From: an uncultured Alphaproteobacteria bacterium
GTDB taxonomy: Bacteria > Pseudomonadota > Alphaproteobacteria > Caulobacterales > Caulobacteraceae
Direction: 5' to 3'
Assembly: GCA_903933475.1 (NCBI GenBank)
Contig: CAIZKE010000345.1
Coordinates: forward strand, 1-20,208
Length of the DNA: 20,208 nucleotides
Position 1 is the first letter of the stretch. Every line of letters begins with the position of its first letter. A program made the position numbers and the translations under genes. Positions 1-7,061 of the stretch are shown here, in pieces. The notes under the pieces were generated by a model. The model saw nothing but the letters and a program-made list of their open reading frames with translations, was not told where the DNA came from and did no database searches.

Positions 1-11
1 GGCAACAGGGT

Positions 12-107
12 GAATCCCACTGTAGGGAATCTCCCGATCCGGATTAGCGTCCTCCCGACCGATCGACGATTCGATCCCAGCGCGGAGGCATTCGGGCGCA
101 TGGAATC
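12..107. promoter_or_regulatory. Cluster of four GANTC (CcrM-type) methylation sites
   Basis: GAATC at 12-16, GAATC at 27-31, GATTC at 68-72 and GAATC at 103-107 put four GANTC motifs into 96 bases just before and across the start of the YbjN gene. GANTC is the target of the cell-cycle methyltransferase CcrM in Caulobacter and relatives. Elsewhere in the window I see such sites only about once every 600-700 bases by eye. A methylation-sensitive promoter for the YbjN-proC unit is an inference; no clear -35/-10 pair is visible. Confidence 0.4.
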
Positions 108-603
108 TCCCCTGTCCGAGGACGAGGCCCTGTTCAGCCAGGACCCTCTGGACGTTGTCGAGCATGTCCTCGAGGCCGAGAACCTGCAGTTCGACCGGAC
201 CGAGCGCGGGGACGTTGCCTTTACCCTCACCGGCGGCTGGCGGGATTTCGGCCTCTGCTTTACCTGGCGGCCGGACGTGGACTGCCTGCAGGTCAGCCTG
301 TCCTTGGACATGCGTGCGCCGCCATCCTTGCGCGCCCAGGTCTATGAACTCCTGTCGGGCGTGAACGCTCGCGCCTCTCTTGGCCTTTTCGAAATGCGCG
401 AGGATGGCGAGATCCTCTTCCGCTTCGGGACCGCCCTTCTGCCTGGCGAATACCCCGGGCTGGGTCAGACCGCTGGCATGATCGACGTGGCCATGGAAGC
501 GGCGGACCGGTTCTTTCCGGCCTTTGATTTCCTGGTCCGGTGCGGCAAACCTCCGGCGGAAGCCCTCGCCGCCTGCATGTTCGAGACGGTCGGCGTGGCC
601 TGA
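100..603 (+). CDS. YbjN domain-containing protein
   Basis: Predicted cytosolic YbjN-domain protein of 167 residues; the molecular role of the family is unknown, although E. coli YbjN has been linked to stress tolerance and motility. The segment starting PLDVVEHVLEAENL and the later WRDFGLCFTWRPD and AADRFFPAFDFLV stretches match what I recall of the Caulobacterales members found next to proC. There is no signal peptide or membrane segment, and the protein is acidic. I chose the ATG at 100 because GGAGG lies at 84-88. An upstream in-frame GTG at 10 would add 30 poorly structured residues and has no visible ribosome binding site within the window. proC starts 32 bases after the stop, so the two are probably co-transcribed. 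Chaperone-like activity has been suggested for the YbjN fold, but nothing here proves it. Confidence 0.85.
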   Translation: MESPLSEDEALFSQDPLDVVEHVLEAENLQFDRTERGDVAFTLTGGWRDFGLCFTWRPDVDCLQVSLSLDMRAPPSLRAQVYELLSGVNARASLGLFEMREDGEILFRFGTALLPGEYPGLGQTAGMIDVAMEAADRFFPAFDFLVRCGKPPAEALAACMFETVGVA

Positions 604-635
604 AGCCGTCCTGTCGGGCGGAACCGGAGGCGCAA

Positions 636-1430
636 ATGAAACCTGTCCTTATGCTCGGCGCCGGACGCCTGGGCGGCGCCCTCATCGAAGGTTGGCTTCG
701 CTTTGGCGGTCCAGCCACCGGCGACCTCATGATTCTCGACCCCTCACCGTCCGAAGCCGCCCTCGGGGCGATCCGGGCTGGAGCCTTGGGCGATCCGGGG
801 CCCCGAGAGATCGCCCGGGCGGGGACCGTCCTTCTGGCGGTCAAGCCACAGACCTGGCGGGAGGCGGTAGTGTCCGTCGCCCCCCATCTGCCGCCGGATG
901 CCGTGATCGTCTCCGTGGTGGCCGGGGTGAGGGCCGCCGACATCTCCGAGGCCTTCGGCGGCCGGCGGGTGGCCCGCGTCATGCCCACGACCGCCGTCGC
1001 CGTAGGCCGGGGTGTGGCCAGTCTGTTTGCAACCGACCCGGAGGCCGCGAGCCGGGCCCAGAGCCTCTTTGCCCCGGTGGGTGTCGTGGTGGACCTGGCC
1101 GAGGAGGGACTACTGCACGCCGCCACGGGCGTTTCCGGTTCTGCGCCGGCCTATTTCTACGCCTTCGTGGAAGCCCTCGAAGCGGCGGGCACCGAGGCTG
1201 GCCTGCCCGCAGACGCCTCCCGGGACCTGGCCCGGGCCACCATGATCGGCGCGGCCGCCCTTCTCGATGCGACCGGCCAGACCCCCGCGGAACTGCGCCG
1301 GCAGGTCACCTCGCCAGGGGGAACCACCGAGGCGGCGCTCAGCGTACTTGGCCGGGAGGCCGGTCTGGGGCCGCTCCTGAAGGATGCCGTTGCCGCCGCC
1401 GCCAGCCGGTCGGCGGAACTGGGCGGCTAG
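636..1430 (+). CDS. proC: Pyrroline-5-carboxylate reductase
   Basis: Catalyses the last step of proline synthesis, the NAD(P)H-dependent reduction of 1-pyrroline-5-carboxylate to L-proline, in the cytoplasm. It has 264 residues, a normal length for ProC. The N-terminal Rossmann nucleotide-binding motif is visible as MLGAGRLGGALIEGW (residues 6-20), LLAVKPQ lies at 66-72, and the substrate-side segment GVSGSAPAYFYAFVEAL is at 165-181. The C-terminal family signature runs from about 215 and includes QVTSPGGTTEAAL. The usual MPN-x-P motif reads MPTTAVAVGRG here (116-126), a small departure that I think is tolerated in this group. The start at ATG 636 is set by GGAGG at 626-630. The stop codon TAG lies inside an inverted repeat (see 1427-1480). 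Confidence 0.95.
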   Translation: MKPVLMLGAGRLGGALIEGWLRFGGPATGDLMILDPSPSEAALGAIRAGALGDPGPREIARAGTVLLAVKPQTWREAVVSVAPHLPPDAVIVSVVAGVRAADISEAFGGRRVARVMPTTAVAVGRGVASLFATDPEAASRAQSLFAPVGVVVDLAEEGLLHAATGVSGSAPAYFYAFVEALEAAGTEAGLPADASRDLARATMIGAAALLDATGQTPAELRRQVTSPGGTTEAALSVLGREAGLGPLLKDAVAAAASRSAELGG

Positions 1431-1480
1431 ATCCTGTTCCGATAAGTGGGAACCGGCTCTCGGATCCAAACAGGATCTAG
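1427..1480. repeat. REP-like palindromic element between convergent genes
   Basis: A perfect 12-base inverted repeat (CTAGATCCTGTT at 1427-1438 and AACAGGATCTAG at 1469-1480) encloses 30 bases. Inside is a shorter imperfect stem (CCGATA at 1439-1444 against TCTCGG at 1458-1463) around the core AAGTGGGAACCGG. The core resembles a dispersed AAGTGGGAACCGGTTTTCGG-type repeat that I recall from many alphaproteobacterial genomes; that link is from memory. The element sits exactly between proC and the DUF2147 gene, and each arm contains one gene's TAG stop. It could act as a bidirectional terminator or mRNA-stabilising hairpin, though there is no T-run typical of an intrinsic terminator. Confidence 0.75.
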
Positions 1481-1944
1481 TCGGCCTGGGTCCAGGTCTG
1501 GGCCTGACAGATCACGGACACACAGCCCTCGACCTTCAGGACGCCTTGCGCCGATAGGCTCATCTTCGACGCGTAGGTGCGGCCAGAATTGGGATCATAG
1601 ATCTTGCCTCCGCCCCACTTGCCGGGACCCGCAGGGGTGAAGTCGCGGATGATCTGGAGGCCGATGATGGGCCGCGAACGCAGGGCGGGATCGGGGTTGG
1701 CCGCGTCCCGCGCCGCCGCTGCGGACCCGCTGGCGCGGTCACGGGCCCAGATGATCTGGCCGCAGAGCTTCTGGCCACAGGGTGCGATCCGGACCTTGGC
1801 GCTGCGATCCTGAGTGTACCAGGTCCCTACTGGCGATTGTGCAGCGGCCGCAGCCGAGGCTGCGAGGAGCAGCGCAGATACAGCGGCGGCGTAAATGCCA
1901 GTTATGACCGGTGCGCGGATCGCGCTTTCGACGGGACGGGACAT
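1477..1944 (-). CDS. DUF2147 domain secreted protein
   Basis: Exported protein of 155 residues. Residues 1-35 form a signal peptide with a hydrophobic core (about 13-30) ending in AASAAAAAQS, so the mature protein should be periplasmic. The DUF2147 domain follows: VGTWYTQD near 39-46, IAPCGQKLCGQIIWA near 53-67, and the G-x-I-YDP-x-SG-x-TY segment typical of the family. Two cysteine pairs (56/61 and 141/146) could form disulfides. The function of DUF2147 is not established. The start at 1944 is backed by GAGGAG (complement of 1954-1959) nine bases upstream. It is a single-gene unit with its own promoter candidate and a palindromic operator candidate, and it is convergent with proC. Confidence 0.88.
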   Translation of the reverse strand: MSRPVESAIRAPVITGIYAAAVSALLLAASAAAAAQSPVGTWYTQDRSAKVRIAPCGQKLCGQIIWARDRASGSAAAARDAANPDPALRSRPIIGLQIIRDFTPAGPGKWGGGKIYDPNSGRTYASKMSLSAQGVLKVEGCVSVICQAQTWTQAD

Positions 1945-1976
1945 GGCGGTCGGCTCCTCGAGGGTTGGACGATAAG

Positions 1977-1995
1977 AATTTTACAACGTAAAATT
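1977..1995. promoter_or_regulatory. Candidate repressor operator, 8-bp palindrome
   Basis: AATTTTAC at 1977-1984, a 3-base spacer AAC, and GTAAAATT at 1988-1995 form a perfect inverted repeat in an AT-rich island of otherwise GC-rich DNA. It overlaps the presumed -10 region of the DUF2147 promoter, as expected for a dimeric helix-turn-helix repressor site (for example TetR or MarR type). No regulator gene lies next to it, so the cognate protein is unknown. Confidence 0.5.
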
Positions 1996-2020
1996 ACTTA
2001 CAGATTGCGGATCCTGTCAA
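1991..2020 (-). promoter_or_regulatory. Candidate promoter of the DUF2147 gene
   Basis: On the minus strand a perfect TTGACA (complement of 2015-2020) is followed after 18 bases by TAATTT (complement of 1991-1996), about 45 bases upstream of the DUF2147 start. The -35 element is strong and the -10 element is weak, which fits a regulated promoter. The palindrome at 1977-1995 overlaps the -10. Confidence 0.45.
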
Positions 2021-2080
2021 TCCCACGGGATCATGTCAGGCTCTGATGTGGGGTCAGGACAGGTCTGGACGGCGGGGCGA

Positions 2081-3436
2081 CTAGCTGCCTGCAGGTAACC
2101 GCAGGACAGCACGCAGTCCGCCCAGTGGCGAGTCCTCCAGGCGCACGTCGCCGCCATGCCCCCGGGCAGCGTCCCTGGCGATGGCGAGGCCTAACCCCAC
2201 ACCCTTGGCGTTCTGGTTGCGGGAGTCGTCCAACCGGTTGAAGGCCCGGAAGGCCTCTTCGCGGCGCCCGGGCGGGATGCCGGGTCCGTCATCGTCGACG
2301 GTCACCGTGACACCCCCGTCAGTGAGGCTCACGCCGACTTGAACCCGCTCTCCATGGGCCGAAGCGTTGGAGATGAGGTTGGCGAGGGCCCGCTTGAGGG
2401 CACCACGACGACCCCGGTAGGGAACGCCCTCCACTGGAAGGGTAACCTCGATCGGCGATCCGCTCCGCCGGGCGCCCTCAGCTGCCTCCCGGACCAGGGC
2501 CCCCAGATCCATATCGACAGCCTGCTCGCCGCCCTCTCCGCGGGCGAAGGCCAGGTATTCATCGATCATGTGCTCCATCTCAGCGAGGTCGCGCTTCATG
2601 GCTTCCGTGGCGGGTCCGGGGTCTGTCATGGCGAGCTCGAGGCGCAGGCGCGTCAGCGGCGTCCTCAGGTCGTGGCTGACCGAGGCCAGCAGCGCCGTCC
2701 TCTGTTCGATCTGCCTCTGGATGCGCGCCTTCATGGCGAGGAAGGCCCTGGCGGCCTGACGAACCTCCCGCGCGCCGTAGGGCTTGAAGGCCGGAGCGTC
2801 GCGGCCCCTGCCGAAGTCTTCCGCCGCCTGGGCAAGACGCTCGATCGCCCGGACCTGGTTGCGGATGAAGATCAGCGAGACCCCGGTCAGGATCAGGGTC
2901 GCCGCCGCCATCCACCCCAGGAAGATGCCGCCCTGGGTCGCCACTGCCCGCTCCCGGGGTGCCAGGACGCGAAGCACGCCGCCTTGGGTCTGGACCCGGA
3001 TGTCCACATAGGCCGGATAGCGTGTGGTATCGAACCAGAAGGGGGCGTCGATCCGCGCAGCCAGCGCCTGCCGCAGGGAAGAATCCACGGTGGCGAAGGC
3101 GTTCCGCCTGCGGGTCTCCGGCAGCGGCCTGTCGGGCAGGTAGGCGATGGAGAGGCTCATGGACCGTTCCGCCCGTCCCGCCGTGCGGGCGAGGCCGGCG
3201 GGGGAGGGGTCATCCTCGTAGCTCTCCAGGGCCCAGGCGACGTCGCCCGCCAAGCCCTCGGAAAGCCGCATGGTCACAGTCCGCCAGTGGGCGTCGAAGA
3301 ACACCCAGGCCACGGCAAGCTGCATGAGGGCGACCGGCAGAACGATGATCAGGAAGGTTCGCCCATAGAGGGTGGCGGGCAGGCTGCGCTTGATCAGCCG
3401 CCTCCAGGCCTCCGGTGCGGGAAAGGATCGCGCCAT
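2081..3436 (-). CDS. EnvZ-type sensor histidine kinase
   Basis: Inner-membrane sensor kinase of 451 residues, partner of the regulator encoded immediately upstream. Transmembrane helices lie at about 27-47 and 171-191, with a periplasmic sensing region of about 120 residues between them. A HAMP linker follows (about 192-244). The dimerisation/phosphoacceptor motif SVSHDLRTPLTRL places the phosphorylated histidine at 255. The ATP-binding domain shows the N box NLISN (353-357), the G1 box DDDGPGIP (381-388) and the G2 box GVGLGLA (412-418). The HDLRTPLTRLRLELAM stretch is of the EnvZ subclass. I chose the ATG at 3436 because it lies one base after the regulator's stop (TGAGATG), suggesting translational coupling; a longer reading from 3505 would overlap the regulator. 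The signal sensed is unknown. Confidence 0.92.
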   Translation of the reverse strand: MARSFPAPEAWRRLIKRSLPATLYGRTFLIIVLPVALMQLAVAWVFFDAHWRTVTMRLSEGLAGDVAWALESYEDDPSPAGLARTAGRAERSMSLSIAYLPDRPLPETRRRNAFATVDSSLRQALAARIDAPFWFDTTRYPAYVDIRVQTQGGVLRVLAPRERAVATQGGIFLGWMAAATLILTGVSLIFIRNQVRAIERLAQAAEDFGRGRDAPAFKPYGAREVRQAARAFLAMKARIQRQIEQRTALLASVSHDLRTPLTRLRLELAMTDPGPATEAMKRDLAEMEHMIDEYLAFARGEGGEQAVDMDLGALVREAAEGARRSGSPIEVTLPVEGVPYRGRRGALKRALANLISNASAHGERVQVGVSLTDGGVTVTVDDDGPGIPPGRREEAFRAFNRLDDSRNQNAKGVGLGLAIARDAARGHGGDVRLEDSPLGGLRAVLRLPAGS

Positions 3437-3437
3437 C

Positions 3438-4148
3438 TCAGTCCGGTGCCAGCAGATAGCCGATCCCGCGCACGGTCTGCAGGTAGCGGGGCGACCGGGG
3501 GTCAAGTTCGATCTTCCGGCGCAGGCGTGTGACCTGGATGTCGACGGCCCGGCCGCCCGGGTCGACGTCGGCGTGAATCAGGTCCTGGCGGTCGACAGGT
3601 TCATGCGGGGTCTGTGCCAGGCGGCGCAGCAGGCTGACCTCGGCCTCCGTAAGGCGCACGGCGTGGCCCTCCCGGGTCAGTTCCCCCCGGGCCGGGTCGA
3701 AGTTGCAGGGGCCCAGGCTGAGGCCGCTGCCCGCGCTGGATGGCGCCTCGGCGATGCGCCGGAGGATGGCCTCAATCCGCAGCACCAGTTCCTCGGGCTC
3801 GAAGGGTTTGGCCAGGTAGTCGTCGGCGCCCCTCTTCAGGCCCTCGATGCGGTCGCTGGGATCCCCGCGGGCGGTCAGCATCAGGACGGGAAGGCGACCT
3901 GCCGAACCCGGGCGGCTCCGCATCCAGGCAGCCAGGGACAGGCCATCCTCGCCCGGCATCATTACGTCGAGGATGGCAAGGTCGAAGTCCAGGGCCTCGA
4001 GCAAGCGGCGGGCTGCGTCCCCCCCCGACGCCGCCGACACCCGGAACCCGGACCGGGTCAGGAAGGCCTTCAGGAGTTCGCGGATCCGGTCATCGTCGTC
4101 CACGACCAGGAGATGTCGGACCCGCCCCACGGTGGCGTCTTTCACCAT
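3438..4148 (-). CDS. OmpR-family response regulator
   Basis: DNA-binding response regulator of 236 residues. The receiver domain (about 12-125) has the acidic pocket DDDD at 17-20, phosphoacceptor Asp61 in DLAILDVMMPGEDG, the LTAR switch segment and the invariant lysine in DDYLAKPF. The C-terminal winged-helix domain (about 140-235) ends with VTRLRRKIE and LQTVRGIGYLL, typical of OmpR/PhoB. It is the first gene of a two-gene unit with the EnvZ-type kinase. The start at 4148 has GGAGG (complement of 4155-4159) six bases upstream. It is divergent from ilvE across about 90 bases. The neighbourhood recalls alphaproteobacterial PetR-like regulators found near branched-chain aminotransferase genes, but I would not assign that name from sequence alone. 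Confidence 0.93.
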   Translation of the reverse strand: MVKDATVGRVRHLLVVDDDDRIRELLKAFLTRSGFRVSAASGGDAARRLLEALDFDLAILDVMMPGEDGLSLAAWMRSRPGSAGRLPVLMLTARGDPSDRIEGLKRGADDYLAKPFEPEELVLRIEAILRRIAEAPSSAGSGLSLGPCNFDPARGELTREGHAVRLTEAEVSLLRRLAQTPHEPVDRQDLIHADVDPGGRAVDIQVTRLRRKIELDPRSPRYLQTVRGIGYLLAPD

Positions 4149-4180
4149 GGCCGTCCTCCGCGCCTGCGCCGGTTATGCCA

Positions 4181-4209
4181 TTGACGGCGCGCCCACGCAG
4201 GTCTGTAAG
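4181..4209 (+). promoter_or_regulatory. Candidate ilvE promoter
   Basis: TTGACG at 4181-4186 is followed after 17 bases by TGTAAG at 4204-4209, in the short divergent region between the OmpR-type regulator and ilvE. The -35 fits the Caulobacter sigma-70-type consensus and the -10 matches TATAAT at four of six positions. The start codon at 4240 would leave a leader of about 24 bases carrying GAGAGGAG. Confidence 0.4.
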
Positions 4210-4239
4210 GAACGGCCTGCGAGAGGAGATGCGTTCCCA

Positions 4240-5118
4240 ATGTCACTTGTTCCCTTCGACGACCGCGATGGATGGATCTGGCTGGATGGCCAGTTTACCC
4301 CCTGGCGCGAGGCGAAGGTGCACGTACTGACCCATGGCCTCCATTACGCTTCGGCCGTGTTCGAGGGCGAGCGCATGTATGGCGGGGAAATCTTCAAGCT
4401 GCGCGAGCACACGGAACGTCTGTTCAAGTCGGCCGAGATCCTGGATTTCGAAATCCCGTTCACGGTGGACGAGATCGATCAGGCCTGCAAGGAGACGTGC
4501 ACTCGCAACGGGCTTGAGGACGCCTACATCCGGCCGATCGCCTGGCGAGGCTCCGAGATGATCGGGGTCTCGGCCCAGAACACCCGGATCCACGTCGCCG
4601 TGGCTGTCTGGGATTGGCCGTCCTACTTCTCACCGGAGCAGAAGGCCCAGGGCATCCGGATGTGCTGGGCGAAGTACCGGCGGCCTTCGCCCGATTCAGA
4701 GCCGGTGCACGCCAAGGCAACCGGCCTCTACATGATCTGTACCCTGTCCAAGCACGCCGCCGAGAAGGCCGGCTACACCGACGCCATGATGCTCGACTAC
4801 CGCGGTTACGTGGCCGAGAGCACCGGTTCGAATGTCTTCTTCGTGCAGGATGGCGCCCTGGTCACGCCGACTCCTGACTGTTTCCTCGACGGCCTGACCC
4901 GGCAAACCGTCGTCGCCCTGGCCCGTTCAAAGGGCTTCGAGGTGATCGAGCGCCACATCCGGCCCGAGGAACTGGGATCCTTCTCCGAGTGCTTCGTGGT
5001 GGGGACCGCTGCCGAAGTGACCCCGGTGTCGGAGATCGGCGACTACCGGTTTACGCCCGGCAACATCTCGCTGAGCCTGATGGATGACTACGCCCGGCTG
5101 GTGCGCCGCCAGGCCTGA
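4240..5118 (+). CDS. ilvE: Branched-chain amino acid aminotransferase
   Basis: PLP-dependent (fold type IV) transaminase of 292 residues that interconverts valine, leucine and isoleucine with their 2-oxo acids, using 2-oxoglutarate/glutamate; cytoplasmic. The N-terminal HGLHYASAVFEGERMY and RLFKSAEIL segments are characteristic. The PLP lysine is Lys159 in HAKATGLYM, the same number as in E. coli IlvE. LDYRGYVAESTGSNVFFV and PTPDCFLDGLTRQTV complete the class IV signature. The start is the ATG at 4240, with GAGAGGAG at 4221-4228 about 11 bases upstream, giving the usual MSLVPFDDRDG-type N terminus. The gene stands alone, divergent from the two-component pair and convergent (9-base gap) with the DUF2336 gene. 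D-amino-acid or aminodeoxychorismate lyase relatives are less likely because of the length and the EGERMY motif. Confidence 0.95.
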   Translation: MSLVPFDDRDGWIWLDGQFTPWREAKVHVLTHGLHYASAVFEGERMYGGEIFKLREHTERLFKSAEILDFEIPFTVDEIDQACKETCTRNGLEDAYIRPIAWRGSEMIGVSAQNTRIHVAVAVWDWPSYFSPEQKAQGIRMCWAKYRRPSPDSEPVHAKATGLYMICTLSKHAAEKAGYTDAMMLDYRGYVAESTGSNVFFVQDGALVTPTPDCFLDGLTRQTVVALARSKGFEVIERHIRPEELGSFSECFVVGTAAEVTPVSEIGDYRFTPGNISLSLMDDYARLVRRQA

Positions 5119-5127
5119 CGGCCGGGC

Positions 5128-6201
5128 TCAGCCCTTCCTGTCGCCCCAGAAGCGGACCGTACGTCTTGCGACCTCGCGGGGCAGGGCCTCGTAGATCTCG
5201 CCATACTCGCGGGCGCGACCCATGGGGTTGTTCTCCCGGCCGAGCACGAGCACCGCCATGGTGATGAAGATGGCGCGGTCAAACCCCGCCGCCTTGCAGA
5301 CGATGGACAGGGCGTCGAGTTCCCGCCGCTCGTGGATGGTGCGCGCCGTCTCGAAGTCGGTGCCCGCCAGCTTCGAGATTGCGATCAGGTAGGCGGTTGT
5401 ATCGCCGCTCCTTAGGAAGCCAACCAGGACGTTGGGGCTTATGGTGCCCCTGATCTCCGCCGCCTTGACTGTCTTTTCAGCCCTGGCGAAATCGGGCGGG
5501 TGATTGGTCTTGCGGGTGGCCAGGCGGTCCCGGCTCTGCTTGAGGGCCTCGTCCAGCTCTTCCGGCTTGATCTGGGCGTTGCGCTGCAGGATGACGCTGC
5601 GCATGCGGGCCTCAACGACGAAGTACATCTCATTCAGCAGGTCGACGGGCAGTTTGGCGTAGCGGACCACGGCCGCCTGCAGGGCGGGATGTTCGACGGA
5701 GCGGTCCACAAGGCGCTCATGGGCCTCGCGGGACAGGTTGGCTGAGGCGTTGGCCAGCAGCACTTCCAGCGTGGCTTCACCCGCCCGGTCGACAATGAGG
5801 TCTGTAACGCTGGGGGGAAGGTTCGACCGTCTCGAGATCGCCTTGAGATGGGCGTCGCCGCGGGTTCGCGCCAGGTCGATCAGATCCTCTTCCGATACCG
5901 CCCGGGAGAGCTGGAGGATGGGACTGGCGACATCGATGATCTCGTCCCGGGCAAGGGTCCGGATCAGGCGGACAGGCGGGGTTCTGGCCAGAGCCATCCG
6001 GTTGGCGAGTTCCGCACGGACCCGGCTCTCCATTTCCTGGGCCAGCTGGCTCAGGACATCGTCGAAGAGTGCAAGTTCCGGATCATCGATCCGCGGGCCG
6101 AACTGGAAATACATGTCTGCAACGCGGTGCATCAACTCGCGTCTGCGTTCGCCGGATTTCTCCTTGGCGAGGTCCATGAGCTCGGCGGCGCTTTGCTTCA
6201 T
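5128..6201 (-). CDS. DUF2336 domain-containing protein
   Basis: Protein of 357 residues (379 if started at GTG 6267) belonging to the DUF2336 family, which is common in Alphaproteobacteria and of unknown function. It is mainly alpha-helical, with repeated helical units such as DEIIDVASPILQLSRAVSEEDLIDLA and AHERLVDRSVEHPALQAAVV, reminiscent of HEAT-like solenoids. There is no signal peptide and no clear membrane span. I prefer the ATG at 6201 because MKQSAAELMDLAKEKSG looks like the family's N terminus, GAGAG lies ten bases upstream, and a CtrA-like box at 6283-6297 would place a transcription start downstream of the GTG at 6267. That GTG has no visible ribosome binding site. The gene is downstream of the ABC importer on the same strand but may be transcribed separately. 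Confidence 0.8.
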   Translation of the reverse strand: MKQSAAELMDLAKEKSGERRRELMHRVADMYFQFGPRIDDPELALFDDVLSQLAQEMESRVRAELANRMALARTPPVRLIRTLARDEIIDVASPILQLSRAVSEEDLIDLARTRGDAHLKAISRRSNLPPSVTDLIVDRAGEATLEVLLANASANLSREAHERLVDRSVEHPALQAAVVRYAKLPVDLLNEMYFVVEARMRSVILQRNAQIKPEELDEALKQSRDRLATRKTNHPPDFARAEKTVKAAEIRGTISPNVLVGFLRSGDTTAYLIAISKLAGTDFETARTIHERRELDALSIVCKAAGFDRAIFITMAVLVLGRENNPMGRAREYGEIYEALPREVARRTVRFWGDRKG

Positions 6202-6282
6202 GCCCAAGTCACTCTCAGAGGCCGCATTTTCGGCCTGTCTCAGGAGATTGTCTCCCACCAGTATCACTCTATGGGGTGGCCG

Positions 6283-6297
6283 TTAACCTCGGCCTAA
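6283..6297. promoter_or_regulatory. CtrA-like binding site upstream of the DUF2336 gene
   Basis: TTAA at 6283-6286, seven bases, then CTAA at 6294-6297 match the CtrA consensus TTAA-N7-TTAA at seven of eight core positions, with the extra CC after the first half-site. It overlaps the permease stop codon and lies 82 bases before the preferred DUF2336 start, a spacing that suits a CtrA-activated promoter. It could be chance in a single copy. Confidence 0.4.
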
Positions 6298-7061
6298 CGG
6301 CCCCGCCACCACCGCAGGCCTGCGCGTTCCAGCCGCTCGAGCCCCGCGTGGACCGCGACGCCCATCACCGCCAACACCACCAGGGCGGCGATCATCCGGT
6401 CAGTCTGCAGCTTGTTGCCGGCGTCCAGGATCTGCCAGGCGAGGCCCCGGACTCCCCCGGATCCCGCGGCGAATTCAGCCACCACCGCCCCGATGATGGC
6501 GAGGCCGGCGCCGACCTTCAGGCCCTCCATCAAGAAGGGAACCGCCGCAGGTAGCCGCAGCCTGAGGACTCTCTGCAGGCGACTGGCACCGTAGAGATCG
6601 AACAGCCGTTCGAGGTCGGGGTCTGCAGACCTGAGTCCGGTCACCGTTCCGGAGAAGATCGGGAAGAAGGCCACAAGGACCGCCAGGGCGATCACCGCGC
6701 GCTCGGGATGATCGATCCCGGCCCAGATGAGGATCAGGGGTGCCACCGCCACCACCGGCGTGACCTGGAGGGCGGAGGCCAGTGGGCGCACGGCGCGCTC
6801 GAGAAGCGGGCTCAGGCCGACCAGAAGGGCCAGGGCCAGGGCGGCCCCGGCGGCGAGGACGAGGGCGACCAGGGCTACGGAGAGGGTATTCCAGGCGGCG
6901 GGCACCAGGACTGTCAGCCCGGATACTGCGGCCAGCATCACCTTCGAGGGCGGCGGCAGGAAGTAGGCGGGCACCCCTGTCAGGCGACACGCCGCCTCCC
7001 AGCCCGCCAGGAGCAGCAGGATCAGAGCCGCCGGGGCGAGAGCGTCGATGGCCCGGTTCAT
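6294..7061 (-). CDS. ABC transporter permease (NitT/TauT, SsuC type)
   Basis: Inner-membrane permease of 255 residues for the importer encoded with the adjacent ATPase and binding lipoprotein. About six hydrophobic segments are visible, beginning with ALAPAALILLLLAGW and including VALVALVLAAGAALALALLVG and AVIALAVLVAFFPIF. The cytoplasmic EAA-type loop appears near LFDLYGASRLQRVLRLRLPAAVPFLMEGLKVGAGLAII, which contacts the ATPase. YFLPPPSKV near residue 33 is typical of the SsuC/TauC/ThiX class. Its ATG overlaps the ATPase stop codon by four bases (7058-7061), so translation is coupled. Substrates of this class include alkanesulfonates, taurine, nitrate and thiamine precursors; the sequence does not settle which. 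Confidence 0.9.
   Translation of the reverse strand: MNRAIDALAPAALILLLLAGWEAACRLTGVPAYFLPPPSKVMLAAVSGLTVLVPAAWNTLSVALVALVLAAGAALALALLVGLSPLLERAVRPLASALQVTPVVAVAPLILIWAGIDHPERAVIALAVLVAFFPIFSGTVTGLRSADPDLERLFDLYGASRLQRVLRLRLPAAVPFLMEGLKVGAGLAIIGAVVAEFAAGSGGVRGLAWQILDAGNKLQTDRMIAALVVLAVMGVAVHAGLERLERAGLRWWRGR

Noticed and set aside
5124..5134. Bidirectional terminator GGGC-TCA-GCCC between ilvE and the DUF2336 gene
   Set aside because: Four-base stem with a three-base loop and no T-run; mostly formed by the ends of the genes.
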